NCBI RefSeq assembly: GCF_027111355.2
Contig: NZ_CP114291.2
Span: forward strand, 2,294,001-2,358,000
Length of the DNA: 64,000 nucleotides
Reading direction: 5' to 3'
DNA from: Flavobacterium eburneipallidum
Lineage (GTDB): Bacteria > Bacteroidota > Bacteroidia > Flavobacteriales > Flavobacteriaceae
Within the stretch, counting starts at the first letter, position 1, and each line of letters opens with the position of its first letter. The notes beneath the pieces are model-generated. The model was not told where the DNA came from, ran no database searches, and saw only the letters and a program-made list of their open reading frames with translations. This document shows positions 35,682 to 45,818 of this stretch, one piece after another. The position numbers and the translations under genes were made by a program.

Positions 35682-35750
35682 AGCCTCATTTTTAATCACA
35701 ATTCCTTAATTGGAACTATTTTTTATAAAAGAATCGTGTTAGTAGCACGG
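35682..35750. repeat. IS tail repeat, copy A
   Basis: Conserved ~70-bp tail: TCACAATTCCTTA, then TATAAAAGAATCGTGTTAG, then TAGCACGG. Other copies are at 35929-35994 and 50862-50930, with a truncated one at about 23660-23694. It is probably the right end of the IS3-like element. Confidence 0.7.
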
Positions 35751-35757
35751 AAAATAT

Positions 35758-35856
35758 GAAACTGGAGCAAATATTCAATTAAATACATTAATCAGGATTC
35801 TAAAAGCAATGAATGTAACTTTAGAAGAATTTTTTACTGGTTTTGATGAAATATAA
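35758..35856 (+). pseudogene. C-terminal scrap of an XRE-type regulator
   Basis: Open reading from the IS tail: ETGANIQLNTLIRILKAM then NVTLEEFFTGFDEI and stop (35854-35856). This is the last helix region of a Cro/CI-type helix-turn-helix protein whose front half is absent, cut at the IS end. Confidence 0.65.
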
Positions 35857-35928
35857 AAGAAAAAGACAGCGATTAAACTGTCTCTTTCTTTTTATGAATT
35901 AAATTTTGTGTTTTGACTTTGAAGTAAT

Positions 35929-35994
35929 AGACTCATTTTCAATCACAATTCCTTAAATGGAACGATTTATTATAAAAGAATCGTGTTAGGAGCA
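35929..35994. repeat. IS tail repeat, copy B
   Basis: Second copy of the tail 250 bp after copy A (TCACAATTCCTTAAATGG then TATAAAAGAATCGTGTTAGG). It shows a second insertion or a tandem duplication around the regulator scrap. Confidence 0.65.
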
Positions 35995-36042
35995 GGTCAC
36001 TAACTCTGAAACATTCCCTGTCACTAACTTTGGAAGATTGCC

Positions 36043-36300
36043 CTATTTATTCCAATGTATAGATTTTATGAAATCTAATACATTTTGGTTATTATCATAA
36101 ATAACAAATTCAAGTTTATCATTTAATCTTGATTCATTACCTACATATTCATGTGCTAAAAGTAAACTTTCAAATATAATATAAGGATTTTCGGGAGAAC
36201 CATTTTTATAAATTTCACCTTTTAAGTTTAAAATTGTTCCAGTAGCTCCATCAGCTTTGATTACTGCAACTTGATTACTTTTTAATATTGGAAATTTCAT
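36043..36300 (-). CDS. Candidate immunity protein of RHS module 2 (ADP-ribosyltransferase toxin)
   Basis: An 85-aa protein without signal peptide or membrane segment, rich in beta-type sequence (NQVAVIKADGATGTILNLKG), starting 3 bp after the stop of the RHS-ART toxin. No family recognised. Position, size and cytoplasmic nature fit an immunity protein that binds an ADP-ribosyltransferase in the cytosol of the producer or its kin. Confidence 0.6.
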   Translation of the reverse strand: MKFPILKSNQVAVIKADGATGTILNLKGEIYKNGSPENPYIIFESLLLAHEYVGNESRLNDKLEFVIYDNNQNVLDFIKSIHWNK

Positions 36301-36303
36301 ATA

Positions 36304-39300
36304 TCAATTTTTTATTATTGTTGTTTTAGCACCTGTAACACTATATTGTAAAAGCACTTCTGCTTCATTGACAACTGTTCCTGGCCATTGTACTAGATTT
36401 ACCTCTTTTGCACTAGGACTTGTAACAGTACTAGTTGTTGGCACTGTGACTTCCATCACAACACCTTCTCCGCTGGTTCTTAAGGCAAAATTTTTAGCAA
36501 CTTCAGGGTTTTTAGTCCACGATGTAAAATTACTTGCTGTATTGCCTTCGTTGTGTTGAGTAGGTGTTGCAGCTCCACCTCTAGGTGTAGCAGTACCTTC
36601 TGTAGCATTTTTATATGCTGGGCTTGTAGAATTAACTCCTCGATATAACGTTGTTGTACTCTTTGGAGCTACTGGTTCAGCATTTGTTTTATTCGTTGAT
36701 ATTCTAGCTCTAGCAGGAATTTTAAGACTGCCTGGTGCTGAATGTCCTGTTGTATATGCTCCTGCAGCTATACTCATCACTACAGCTTCACCATTTGTAG
36801 CTGGTTTAGGCATATCTGGAGCACTAAAAGCTTGAGCGGCAACTCTCTGAGTTGCTACTCCATAATTCCCACTTGGACTATTCCACCACTTTTTAATAGA
36901 TTTCCATATTCCTTCTCCTGGCCACATCCCATCTGGGTCAATAAAATAAACGGGATTATCAAAGGCATAATTATATGGTGACCATCTACGACCTTTCTCC
37001 GCCAATGGGTCAACATTCATCCATCGACCTAATGCAGGGTCATAATTTCTTGCTCCATAGTCGTACATGTTAAGCCCCAACTCGTCCTGAAGCTCCTTAC
37101 CGTTGTACTTATACTTCTGTCCAAGATTAGTAGATGTAACTACATTGTTACTATCCTTGTGCTTTAATCCAAATGGATAATAGTTGTTTTCTTCTACAAT
37201 TTCGCTGGTGGTGTTTACTCTTCTTATGCTAACATCATCGAACCAAACTGTTCCACCTCCATTATTATCTATTCTTAAATTAATCATTGCTATGTTGGCT
37301 GGCACTGATATTTTTTTCTCCATATAAACCCACTGACCTGTATTCCAAGTTCTTACATAATCTACATTGGTATAATATCCCGTTTCAGAATTGGTTTTCA
37401 TAAAGAAATAAATGTCTGCAGATGGACCGTTACTATATACCCAACCGGAAAAAATATAATCTGTTGCCTGTGTATTGTTAATAGACACCCAAGTATTACT
37501 GTGTGAATACTGTTCTCCTGCCGTTAGCTTTTCAATTTTGGCACTTACGTTTCCTGAATGTTTTTTACTCGTATCATAAGCAGTTACTGCAGAATCCCAA
37601 TTGGGACTTAACTCAAACCCGTCATTAAAAACGTCTGTTGTCGTAGCACCTGTTATTAGTCCATTATTGTCTTTATCGGCATAACTCAACCTAACATTGC
37701 CCAAATGATCTTTGTATTGGTAAATATAATTAAAATTCCCTGAACTGCAATCTACGTAGCCTTCGGGTTGCGGGAAAAATTGCAAAACGTTGCTCTCATA
37801 TTGAAATCCACCAGCATAATCAGTAGTTGCGCCTCCGCTCACTATTTTGCGTTGTTTTACTCCTGTGGCATCATATTTATATTCAATTGCGCCGCTAGCT
37901 AATGTTATTTGGGTAGGCAGGTTCAGGTGGTTGTATTCAATATTGGTTATGCTTTTGTTTTGGTCGGCAGTCATATTTCCGTTACTATCATAAGCGTAAT
38001 CATCTCCTAAATTGTTACCGTCTTTAAATCCTTCATTACCATTGGCTGAATTTTTATTATAATCAACCACTTTTAGTAATCGATTGCCTTTGTCATAAGT
38101 GTACCATAAATAATCAATACTCGTATAACTATTGTAAAGGGGATCTTGCATATTACGATTGGCCATCATAATATTACCATTACGATCATAATTACTGATG
38201 GACTCATTAAACTTATAATTTAAAATGCTATTTTCACCATACCAAGCAGCCTTAAATCGGTTCAGCGCATCATAGGTATAATTATATTGCTTTAGAACAG
38301 GAATAACGTTACTGGTTTTCCAAGAAGTACTACTGATATTACCATTATACAAAGGTTTGTTTTGATTGTATGTAGGAATTGAAGGATTTACTACTGTATT
38401 GTAATTTAAACCAAAAGCAAACAAATCATTGTCCTGATTCAAATTATTGGGGTCGTTGATGCTTTTGAGCCAGCCGCGAATGTTGTAGGCATAATCCACT
38501 TTTTGCAATCCTTGGGTGGTTTTGCCTCCCACTTTTTTGCTGGTTAGCTGTCCTAATTCGTCATAAGTGTTAGCTACAATAATTTCTGGTGTGGTTGTTC
38601 CATTAATAGCTTGGGTTTGTTGGGTTAGTCTTCCTGCTTGATCATAGGTAAAGACATCTACCAGCGTGGTAGTTACACTATTTCTGGCGTGGGTAGAGGT
38701 GGTTTCTAAAACTTTGCCCACAAAATCAAGCTTGGTTTTTACAGTGCTGGTGGTACCGAGATAATCGTTTTTGCTGTAATTGTAAATTGGTCTGCCTTTG
38801 CTATCATAATAAATTACGCTAGATGTCCAATTGGTAGTTCCTAAAATGCGTACTTTGGTTCCTGTTGCTAAACTTTTGGCATTGGTAATGGGTGTGATAC
38901 TGTAAGATGTTGCAGCAGTACCACCATTCAAATCAAAATTATAATCATCATAATAGTTAATAGTAAACAGGTTGATGTTTGTATTAGGAAAAGCTGTGTT
39001 GTTGTAATATATGGTAGTTCCGTTGATGGTATTTATACCCTGTTTGGTTTCAAACATAATAGTAGCAGCATCAGCAAGAGCTTGTACAGTTGTACGTGTA
39101 GTTTCTGATGTATTGACATATTCTCCTGTATATACTGGTCTGCTAAAGGCATCATACTTGGTAAACAACCATTTGTTTTGCGTTTTTAAAATAGCATCTT
39201 GTGTTAAAACAGGTCGATCTAATTTGTCATACACAATATATTCCCATTCTTTGCCTGGTAATTTTTTTTCTACCAATCGGTTGCGTTTGTCGTATTTGTA

Positions 39301-40599
39301 TTGATAAATCAAATCGTTAAATACAGATCGATCCAAAGCTTGGGGAGTATAATTGGCTTGTAAACTAGGAAGATTTATTGTAGCACTAAAATAAAATTCA
39401 CCATTACTATCTGGATATGCAACAACTCCAGGTTCTGCAGTAATATGCAACTCTCCATTTTTAATTGATAATTTACCTCCTACAACAAGGTTACCATTTA
39501 CATCTGACACCATAATATCACACAAAATTATGTCCTGTGGACTAGGAGTTAGATTTAAGTCGGCTATTTTTCCTGACATAAGTGGTGAACCTGGAGTAAA
39601 ACCATACTCCCAAAAATATAAATTTAAAGAATTTTCACCGGTTTGAGTTAAATACAAATCAGCATAACTATTTGGGTTTGGACTAGCGAAAAATGAAAAA
39701 TAATCATAGTCAGTACTCAAATATATACTCAATCCTGATAAGGGCTGTGTTATGGAATGATAGGTAAAAAGCTTGGGAGGTAATACATAAGTCAAATTTC
39801 CGTAATCGTCATAAACATAATAAGTATCGTGCCATTTTCCGACATCGAAAGTACGTTTCAAGACAACTTTCCCTTCTTTGTTCTTAAACTCTTGAGTGGT
39901 ATGATCACTAGGATAGGTCTGGTTAGGCATCCAATTTTCATCCTTGGTTACTGTTTTATACAATTGAGAAGTAGCATAAATACCGTTATCCTCTAAATGT
40001 GGAGCTTCGGTATTGCCATTCACAAAAGAAACGCCAAACTGCCTTACTAAATCTGCATCGGTATTGGTTTCATATTCGAACTTTATTTCGTGGCCGTTGC
40101 CTAGCTTCCAATCATTACCGGGTGCTGCTTGTTTTAATACCCTGTTCAGCGGAGAGTCTTCAAATCCTTTTTGAGAATAAGGATTGATTTGAATAATGGG
40201 ATTTGCATTACTCGTACTCATACCCGGAAAATCAGCATCATATTTGACATCATCATAAAATGTAAGTACATCAGCCAATGCAGAGGGTTTATAATCCAGC
40301 GAGGCTGGAGCTGTGGGTACGTATGGCAAATACTCTTTGTCCTGACGTCCGAAGCCATCATATTCAATGGGAGTAACAATGTCTTTTCCACTTCCAGATT
40401 GCTGATGTGCCACTTGCTGAATGGGACGACCCAATCCATCATAATACGTGATAGTTTGTGTGGCTTGTTGGGCAGTTGGTGTGGGGATACTTGTTGCAGT
40501 TGCTACTTTATAAGTGGTGTTTTTAACGTAATTCTCCGTTTGGGTTTGTCCAATAACCATTATAGGCAAGAAAACTAAAAGTGATAGTATTTTTTTCAT
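36304..40599 (-). CDS. RHS-family polymorphic toxin with ADP-ribosyltransferase tip, module 2
   Basis: A 1431-aa secreted RHS protein with the same signal peptide, N-terminus, YD repeats, jelly-roll insert and core as module 1. The tip differs. After NPVYFIDPDGMWPGEG comes a linker, then at about 1315-1431 an ADP-ribosyltransferase-like domain: LYRGV with R1320, FTSWT with the S-T-S-type strand (T1359, S1360, T1362), and NEAEVLL with E1412 and E1414 as the ExE pair. R-S-E with ExE is the pattern of arginine-modifying ARTs. The likely target is a cytosolic protein, but that is inference. A candidate immunity gene follows 3 bp downstream. Confidence 0.88.
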   Translation of the reverse strand: MKKILSLLVFLPIMVIGQTQTENYVKNTTYKVATATSIPTPTAQQATQTITYYDGLGRPIQQVAHQQSGSGKDIVTPIEYDGFGRQDKEYLPYVPTAPASLDYKPSALADVLTFYDDVKYDADFPGMSTSNANPIIQINPYSQKGFEDSPLNRVLKQAAPGNDWKLGNGHEIKFEYETNTDADLVRQFGVSFVNGNTEAPHLEDNGIYATSQLYKTVTKDENWMPNQTYPSDHTTQEFKNKEGKVVLKRTFDVGKWHDTYYVYDDYGNLTYVLPPKLFTYHSITQPLSGLSIYLSTDYDYFSFFASPNPNSYADLYLTQTGENSLNLYFWEYGFTPGSPLMSGKIADLNLTPSPQDIILCDIMVSDVNGNLVVGGKLSIKNGELHITAEPGVVAYPDSNGEFYFSATINLPSLQANYTPQALDRSVFNDLIYQYKYDKRNRLVEKKLPGKEWEYIVYDKLDRPVLTQDAILKTQNKWLFTKYDAFSRPVYTGEYVNTSETTRTTVQALADAATIMFETKQGINTINGTTIYYNNTAFPNTNINLFTINYYDDYNFDLNGGTAATSYSITPITNAKSLATGTKVRILGTTNWTSSVIYYDSKGRPIYNYSKNDYLGTTSTVKTKLDFVGKVLETTSTHARNSVTTTLVDVFTYDQAGRLTQQTQAINGTTTPEIIVANTYDELGQLTSKKVGGKTTQGLQKVDYAYNIRGWLKSINDPNNLNQDNDLFAFGLNYNTVVNPSIPTYNQNKPLYNGNISSTSWKTSNVIPVLKQYNYTYDALNRFKAAWYGENSILNYKFNESISNYDRNGNIMMANRNMQDPLYNSYTSIDYLWYTYDKGNRLLKVVDYNKNSANGNEGFKDGNNLGDDYAYDSNGNMTADQNKSITNIEYNHLNLPTQITLASGAIEYKYDATGVKQRKIVSGGATTDYAGGFQYESNVLQFFPQPEGYVDCSSGNFNYIYQYKDHLGNVRLSYADKDNNGLITGATTTDVFNDGFELSPNWDSAVTAYDTSKKHSGNVSAKIEKLTAGEQYSHSNTWVSINNTQATDYIFSGWVYSNGPSADIYFFMKTNSETGYYTNVDYVRTWNTGQWVYMEKKISVPANIAMINLRIDNNGGGTVWFDDVSIRRVNTTSEIVEENNYYPFGLKHKDSNNVVTSTNLGQKYKYNGKELQDELGLNMYDYGARNYDPALGRWMNVDPLAEKGRRWSPYNYAFDNPVYFIDPDGMWPGEGIWKSIKKWWNSPSGNYGVATQRVAAQAFSAPDMPKPATNGEAVVMSIAAGAYTTGHSAPGSLKIPARARISTNKTNAEPVAPKSTTTLYRGVNSTSPAYKNATEGTATPRGGAATPTQHNEGNTASNFTSWTKNPEVAKNFALRTSGEGVVMEVTVPTTSTVTSPSAKEVNLVQWPGTVVNEAEVLLQYSVTGAKTTIIKN

Positions 40600-40610
40600 A
40601 TTTCGCTTGA

Positions 40611-43496
40611 TTAGTTTTTATAATGGTATTCGTTTTCAGATAGGATGTTGCCGTCTTTGTCTTTTACGTTTTGCAAACGACCAAAAGCATCATAATTATA
40701 GGTTACCGTATCGCCTTTAGGGTCGGTTATGGTGCTGATTCCTATTAGTGGTTTATAAGTATAGGTGGTAACCATCGCATGAGGAAGTCCTGTTCTTAAT
40801 TTCTGTAATTCTGTTTGCATAGCACTATCGGTAGTTGAACTATCATTTATCAATGTCATATTAAGGGAGAGTGCCGTTATTTGTGCTTGTGTAGCGTTTT
40901 CTATTTTGGCTACGGGTTGGGTTTGTTTGTATCCCCAGATATAGATTATCTCTAAATCATTTGTTTTAGAAACACTTGCGATATTTCCTTTACTATCGTA
41001 ACTGTTATAATTAAGCCTTGTCTCTATTGGATCTTCTCCTTTTTTAACCTCCACCGATAATGGATAAATACAGTCTGTTAAATTACTAGAGCTTATCAAA
41101 TTTAAATTGTTTGCATCTGTATCCCAAAATGAATAATTTGTTTTTAACAATTTTACTTGATTGTTATTAATCTTTTCTGTTTTTTCAATCACAGGAGCTA
41201 TTATATTTCTAGAAACCATATTATTAAAAACAGGAGAAGTATAATTGTAAGGATATTTAAAATTGGTTGTAAAACTATCTCCATTACTCTTTGTAGTACT
41301 GATTTGAGATACCTGCTTACGCTCATCATAAGTATAGTTTGTTACTTTAGTAACATTATCTATTGTTTCTGTAACAGAATCTAATCGTTCCCAGACACTT
41401 AAGTATGCGAAATAATAATAATAAAAAGAATTATGTGCAACATATCCTCCATTAGATGTGTATTTTGGTATACTATAAATATTTATCCCTGGTATCGTTT
41501 TTAAAATATCATAGGAATAATGATAACGTATATCCTGTTTTTTTGTTCCATCCTCTTTATACGTAGCTTTATTTAATAATGTTCCCATTTTCCAATTATT
41601 ATCCATAATTGGACCAAGAGGCCAAGAATTTTTCATAAATAAATTTTCCCGAGGAAATCCATCATAGAATTGAGAAATTTCAAAATAATGATCCTTTGCT
41701 TCTTCATCATATGCGCCATCTGTGGAAAACTGGTAGTCAATACGTCCATTTCCTTCTTCAAATTCTTTAACTAATCCATATCCAATCATTGGACCTTGAT
41801 CCAATCCCTGATCATTAACAGGATCAGGACTTAACTTTATAGCCCAGTTGTAACTATTAGTAGAGTTATAAACCATACAATCCATATAACTTGAACTTGC
41901 TTGACATATTAAGGGAAATGGAGTCATATCGTTGTAATCTCTATTTAAAGTATAATGCCAAAAAGATGGTATTGGATAACCCAGTACTGGATTTTGATAG
42001 ACATAATTTTTCCTTTTTAGTAAAGATTCGTCACTATCTAGGTATTCTATTTTATCAATTTTTATTCCCCAGAATGGTTCAAGAGTGAGTGGATTTTCCA
42101 TTTGTGAATAATAAAATTTTGCAAATCCACCAGTTGGATATTTAATACTTTTTAAAGTTCCCATCTGCATGTATTCTAAATTAGGGTTACGATTTGCTCC
42201 AGCAATATTTACAGGGGAAACAAAACCATTATTATTAAGATTACTATCAGATAGACCAGAACCATCTGGCATTAAAGTTTCGTTTAAAGGAGGAATTAGA
42301 CTAGTATTACTATCCTGTCCATTATAAAAACCTCCCAAATCTTGAGCACGTGAAAATCTATTAGGTAATAAATCTTTGCCGTCAACTGTTCTCCCATAAT
42401 ATTCAAAACTATGAGATTCTATAATATTTCCTACTACATCTATTTTTTCAAAACCATCCAAATACAACCTATAATCCATTCCCTTATTTTCGTTGTACAA
42501 AAATGCAGGCTGATCTGGATAAGGTGAGTATATTTTTGTTGTTTGGATATTATTTGTTTTAAAATGAAAAGATGATGATTTATTATTATCATGATATACA
42601 ATAATAGAATCTAATGCTTTTCTATATTTATCTAATGAATTTGGTCCTCCAAACTGATAAATATCTTTTTTAATGAATTCGACAGAATCATTATTAGATG
42701 TGTATATTCTACTTAACAAAACACCAGAGTCTTTGTGTCCATATACTCCTTCGGAGTCTTTTATATAACCCGCACCATTACTTGTTAAAATATAAAATTT
42801 GGAAATATGTGGATTTTGGTAATATAAATCTCCACGAATATATTCGAAATTTATAATATTATACTTATCTGCACTTTCAATCTTAGTTAAATAGTAATCT
42901 GTTTGAATATCATACAAACTATTTTTACATTCAAAATAATATTTGATTCCATTATCGTCTGTAATTATTATAGAATTATAATCCGTGGAAAATTCAAACT
43001 TCAAATTAGTATGCTTTCTAAATGTATTTCCTTGAAATGAACCTGAATATTGTAAAAAATTATAATGATAAATAAAATGAGAATTTTCAGGATGTTCTAC
43101 CAAATTTAAAAATTTACCATACTGCTCTTCTACAGTTCCACTTATTGGTAAATTATTACTCAAACTACTAAGATAAGTTCCGTTATTAGCAACCACTCTG
43201 GAAATGACCCCTCCAGCATTTAGTGCCCAGCCAATACCTGCCCAAGTTGAATAATCTTCAACCTTAACTCCTGATGCGTAATAGGAAAGAGAAATAGGAA
43301 GCTTAAGATTACCGCATTCTAATGTGTGTAAAGGAAAATCAATCTGTGGCTTTCCAGTATATAAGCTTACAGGAATATCTGCATATCTAGATAAATTAGC
43401 CGCTTCTGGTGAAGGTTGTATTATTTTTGGTAAATTCTGCGAATAGACTAACAAGTTGGATAATAAAATTAATATTAAATTCAATTTATTCTTCAT
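40611..43496 (-). CDS. Secreted YD-repeat partner protein, module 2
   Basis: A 961-aa exported protein with signal peptide (MKNKLNLILILLSNLLVYSQ), the same N-terminal domain as module 1 (SRYADIPVSLYTGK; STWAGIGWALNAGGVIS) and a YD-repeat C-terminus. It is about 105 residues shorter than the module 1 partner because a beta-rich stretch before DCIYPLSVEVKKGEDP is absent. From that point on it is identical to module 1. Ends 11 bp before the RHS gene. Confidence 0.82.
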   Translation of the reverse strand: MKNKLNLILILLSNLLVYSQNLPKIIQPSPEAANLSRYADIPVSLYTGKPQIDFPLHTLECGNLKLPISLSYYASGVKVEDYSTWAGIGWALNAGGVISRVVANNGTYLSSLSNNLPISGTVEEQYGKFLNLVEHPENSHFIYHYNFLQYSGSFQGNTFRKHTNLKFEFSTDYNSIIITDDNGIKYYFECKNSLYDIQTDYYLTKIESADKYNIINFEYIRGDLYYQNPHISKFYILTSNGAGYIKDSEGVYGHKDSGVLLSRIYTSNNDSVEFIKKDIYQFGGPNSLDKYRKALDSIIVYHDNNKSSSFHFKTNNIQTTKIYSPYPDQPAFLYNENKGMDYRLYLDGFEKIDVVGNIIESHSFEYYGRTVDGKDLLPNRFSRAQDLGGFYNGQDSNTSLIPPLNETLMPDGSGLSDSNLNNNGFVSPVNIAGANRNPNLEYMQMGTLKSIKYPTGGFAKFYYSQMENPLTLEPFWGIKIDKIEYLDSDESLLKRKNYVYQNPVLGYPIPSFWHYTLNRDYNDMTPFPLICQASSSYMDCMVYNSTNSYNWAIKLSPDPVNDQGLDQGPMIGYGLVKEFEEGNGRIDYQFSTDGAYDEEAKDHYFEISQFYDGFPRENLFMKNSWPLGPIMDNNWKMGTLLNKATYKEDGTKKQDIRYHYSYDILKTIPGINIYSIPKYTSNGGYVAHNSFYYYYFAYLSVWERLDSVTETIDNVTKVTNYTYDERKQVSQISTTKSNGDSFTTNFKYPYNYTSPVFNNMVSRNIIAPVIEKTEKINNNQVKLLKTNYSFWDTDANNLNLISSSNLTDCIYPLSVEVKKGEDPIETRLNYNSYDSKGNIASVSKTNDLEIIYIWGYKQTQPVAKIENATQAQITALSLNMTLINDSSTTDSAMQTELQKLRTGLPHAMVTTYTYKPLIGISTITDPKGDTVTYNYDAFGRLQNVKDKDGNILSENEYHYKN

Positions 43497-43893
43497 GATA
43501 AAATAAGGTGTTACTTTTTAAATTTTATTATTTTAATACTTAAATGAAAATATTTAGGCTTGAATATCAATTTAATATGTTCATATTGATTATGTTTTCT
43601 TAATTTATAGTCAATAAAAGCGTAAGAAAAGCATTGTTTTAATTTCTTACAATACTAAATATTTTATTTTTAATTAACAAGATTAATGCTTTATATTTTG
43701 GATATATATACAAAATAACCTATAAATTACCTGTGAAGCCTTACAAATAAAAGCTTTGTCATGCTTTCAATGATATAAAAAAGATATGTAGGTAATTAGA
43801 ATAAAATAACATCTATACTTATTCGTTATTTGTAATAAAAATTGTGTTTTATGTTATCACAAGAAACACCTGATGAAAAACAAACAAACCTAT
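43497..43893. other. Leader region of RHS module 2, lying directly beyond gspF
   Basis: No gene. AT-rich, closely similar to the module 1 leader, and joined at its right end to the 3' end of intact gspF on the same strand. Toxin transcription may start here or read through from gspF; no terminator hairpin with a T run was seen after gspF. Confidence 0.5.
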
Positions 43894-45030
43894 TTACCCA
43901 ATCGCACTACTCAACTGAAACATGGGCAAATACATAGCGACAAGCAAAACAGCCACAAGAACACCTACAAACAGAATGATAAGAGGTTCTAAAACAGTAG
44001 TCATCACTTTAGACTGCTGCACTACTTCTTGGTTGTATTGTTCACTTAATTGTTGGAAGACGTATTCGGTTTGGTTGGTTTCTTCGGCTACTTTTACCAA
44101 AGAAATGATTCTATTGTCGAACAAAGCGTTCTCTTTTAGACTTATGCTCAAGCTATTTCCTTTCAGAATACTATTTTCTACTTTTTCCAGCGCATCTTGT
44201 AAGGGTACAAAACGAATCATTTTTTTTACCATTTGAATACTGTTTAATAGCGGTACTTTGGCAGTGGTCAATAAAGCAACTGCTTGGGTAAATTGCGCCA
44301 AATACACTTTGGTCATAAAAGCTCCCAGAATAGGAATCTTCAAAATAAAATAATGAATGGCTGTTCGGTATTGCACATTGTCTTTGAATAGACGACCTAT
44401 AAATAACAAACCTATTAACAGCAATAATCCATAAACCCCATACGATTTCGTCCAACCAGATAATTTAACAATGGCTTTGGTTAATGCGGGAAGTTCCACG
44501 TTGTTCTGCCTGAAAATATCCTGAAACATCGGTACAACATAACTCAACATAAATACGACTACCACAATTGCAGTTGTCAATACAATGGAAGGATAGGTCA
44601 AGGCTGCAATAATGATTCTTTTTTGTTCGTTTTTACGCTCATAAAAAACACCTAATTCCTGGCATACTTGAGCCGTTGTCCCAGTTTCTTCTCCTATTTG
44701 TAAAGAATAGAATTCGTATTCCGTAAAAGATTTAGAAGCCAATAATGCTTCGGAAAAAGGCTTTCCGTTTACCACATCATTAAGTATAGATTGTATTAAT
44801 TCTTTGTCGGCATTTTTCTTTAAGGAATCGACAATTAAAGTTAGTCCTTTTTTAAAGGTAATTCCAGCTTTGAGTAAAACCGATAATTCCTGATAAAAAG
44901 CTTGTTTCTTTTTATTGTTAAATCGTTCGCCAAAAAGTACAATTTCTTTTTTAAGTAATTCTTCTAAACTGGATGTTTTGGTATTAGAAACACTACTTTT
45001 ATTAGGGATATTTTCTAGTTTAAAAGCCAT
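43894..45030 (-). CDS. gspF: GspF/PilC-like inner-membrane platform protein
   Basis: A 378-aa polytopic protein of the type II secretion/type IV pilus family. Two T2SSF-type domains show the repeated pattern: QELSVLLKAGITFKKGLTLI (about 45-64) and LAQFTQAVALLTTAKVPLLNSI (about 243-264). There are three main membrane segments, about 143-165, 200-216 and 350-370. GspF couples the GspE ATPase to pseudopilus growth. It is the last gene of the seven-gene operon and overlaps the pseudopilin gene upstream by 11 bp. A broken copy of its 3' end lies at 34.6 kb. Confidence 0.92.
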   Translation of the reverse strand: MAFKLENIPNKSSVSNTKTSSLEELLKKEIVLFGERFNNKKKQAFYQELSVLLKAGITFKKGLTLIVDSLKKNADKELIQSILNDVVNGKPFSEALLASKSFTEYEFYSLQIGEETGTTAQVCQELGVFYERKNEQKRIIIAALTYPSIVLTTAIVVVVFMLSYVVPMFQDIFRQNNVELPALTKAIVKLSGWTKSYGVYGLLLLIGLLFIGRLFKDNVQYRTAIHYFILKIPILGAFMTKVYLAQFTQAVALLTTAKVPLLNSIQMVKKMIRFVPLQDALEKVENSILKGNSLSISLKENALFDNRIISLVKVAEETNQTEYVFQQLSEQYNQEVVQQSKVMTTVLEPLIILFVGVLVAVLLVAMYLPMFQLSSAIG

Positions 45031-45493
45031 CTTGATTCATAAAAAGGGTTAAATCATTTTTCTTGGAAACAAAAATTTCATAATCAGGAAGTTCTGCTTT
45101 ACCTGAAATAAATAGCGCATCAACATAACCGCTATGAATTTCTTTTCCTTGAAAAAATAATGTATTAGGTGTTAATCTTAATTTTATAGTATCCGAATTT
45201 CTTAAAACATAGTTTTCCTGGAAAGAATAAATTATTGTATCCATTTCAGATTCCATAAATAAATTATTCTCGTTTGCATCAAATTGAATACTACCCATTT
45301 CGTTAAAATCTTGCCACAATCTTTGTTCAAAAAGTGCTAAACTACTTGTTTTTTCAAAATTGGTCTGAATGATTTTAATTTGTTGTTGCACCAATCGCAA
45401 AACACTAAAAGCCATTCCCACCACAATCGCAGTTAGCACCATAACAATCAACAATTCTGGTAGTGTAAATGATTTTATCTTATGATTTGTCAT
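45020..45493 (-). CDS. Pseudopilin (GspJ/I-like)
   Basis: A 157-aa minor pseudopilin. The prepilin motif is SFTLPELLIVMVLTAIVVGM, with the conserved Glu at +5 followed by the hydrophobic helix. The residue before the cleavage point is Ser rather than Gly. The rest is a globular head with beta segments. It overlaps gspF and the next pseudopilin gene by 11-14 bp. Confidence 0.85.
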   Translation of the reverse strand: MTNHKIKSFTLPELLIVMVLTAIVVGMAFSVLRLVQQQIKIIQTNFEKTSSLALFEQRLWQDFNEMGSIQFDANENNLFMESEMDTIIYSFQENYVLRNSDTIKLRLTPNTLFFQGKEIHSGYVDALFISGKAELPDYEIFVSKKNDLTLFMNQDGF

Positions 45494-45818
45494 AGAGGCG
45501 ATGTCTTATTATTTCCTTATCGTTTTGGTTTTGTGTTGCCTGAATAAGTAATTCTTTTTTTGAGGCTTTTTCTTCTAGTTGAATTTCAATATCCCAATTT
45601 CTATAGCTTTCTTGGTAAGGCAATTCAATCAGGTCATTTTGTAGTTTGTATTCCAACACATTCAATCGGGTTTCAATAGGATGCCTATTCTTGGAAAAAG
45701 TATTCATTACCAGATTATTCAATACCAAACTGGCAATCATAAAGATGATAACGATAAGTAACGAAGCGATGATAACTTCTACCAAAGTTGCCGATTTGAT
45801 TTTTTTTAGTACAACCAT
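45480..45818 (-). CDS. Pseudopilin (GspI-like, short)
   Basis: A 112-aa minor pseudopilin with motif KSATLVEVIIASLLIVIIFM: Glu at +5, Ser at -1, then the helix. The head is only about 80 residues (WDIEIQLEEKASKKELLIQ). It overlaps both neighbours by about 13 bp, so expression is coupled. Confidence 0.83.
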   Translation of the reverse strand: MVVLKKIKSATLVEVIIASLLIVIIFMIASLVLNNLVMNTFSKNRHPIETRLNVLEYKLQNDLIELPYQESYRNWDIEIQLEEKASKKELLIQATQNQNDKEIIRHRLYDKS

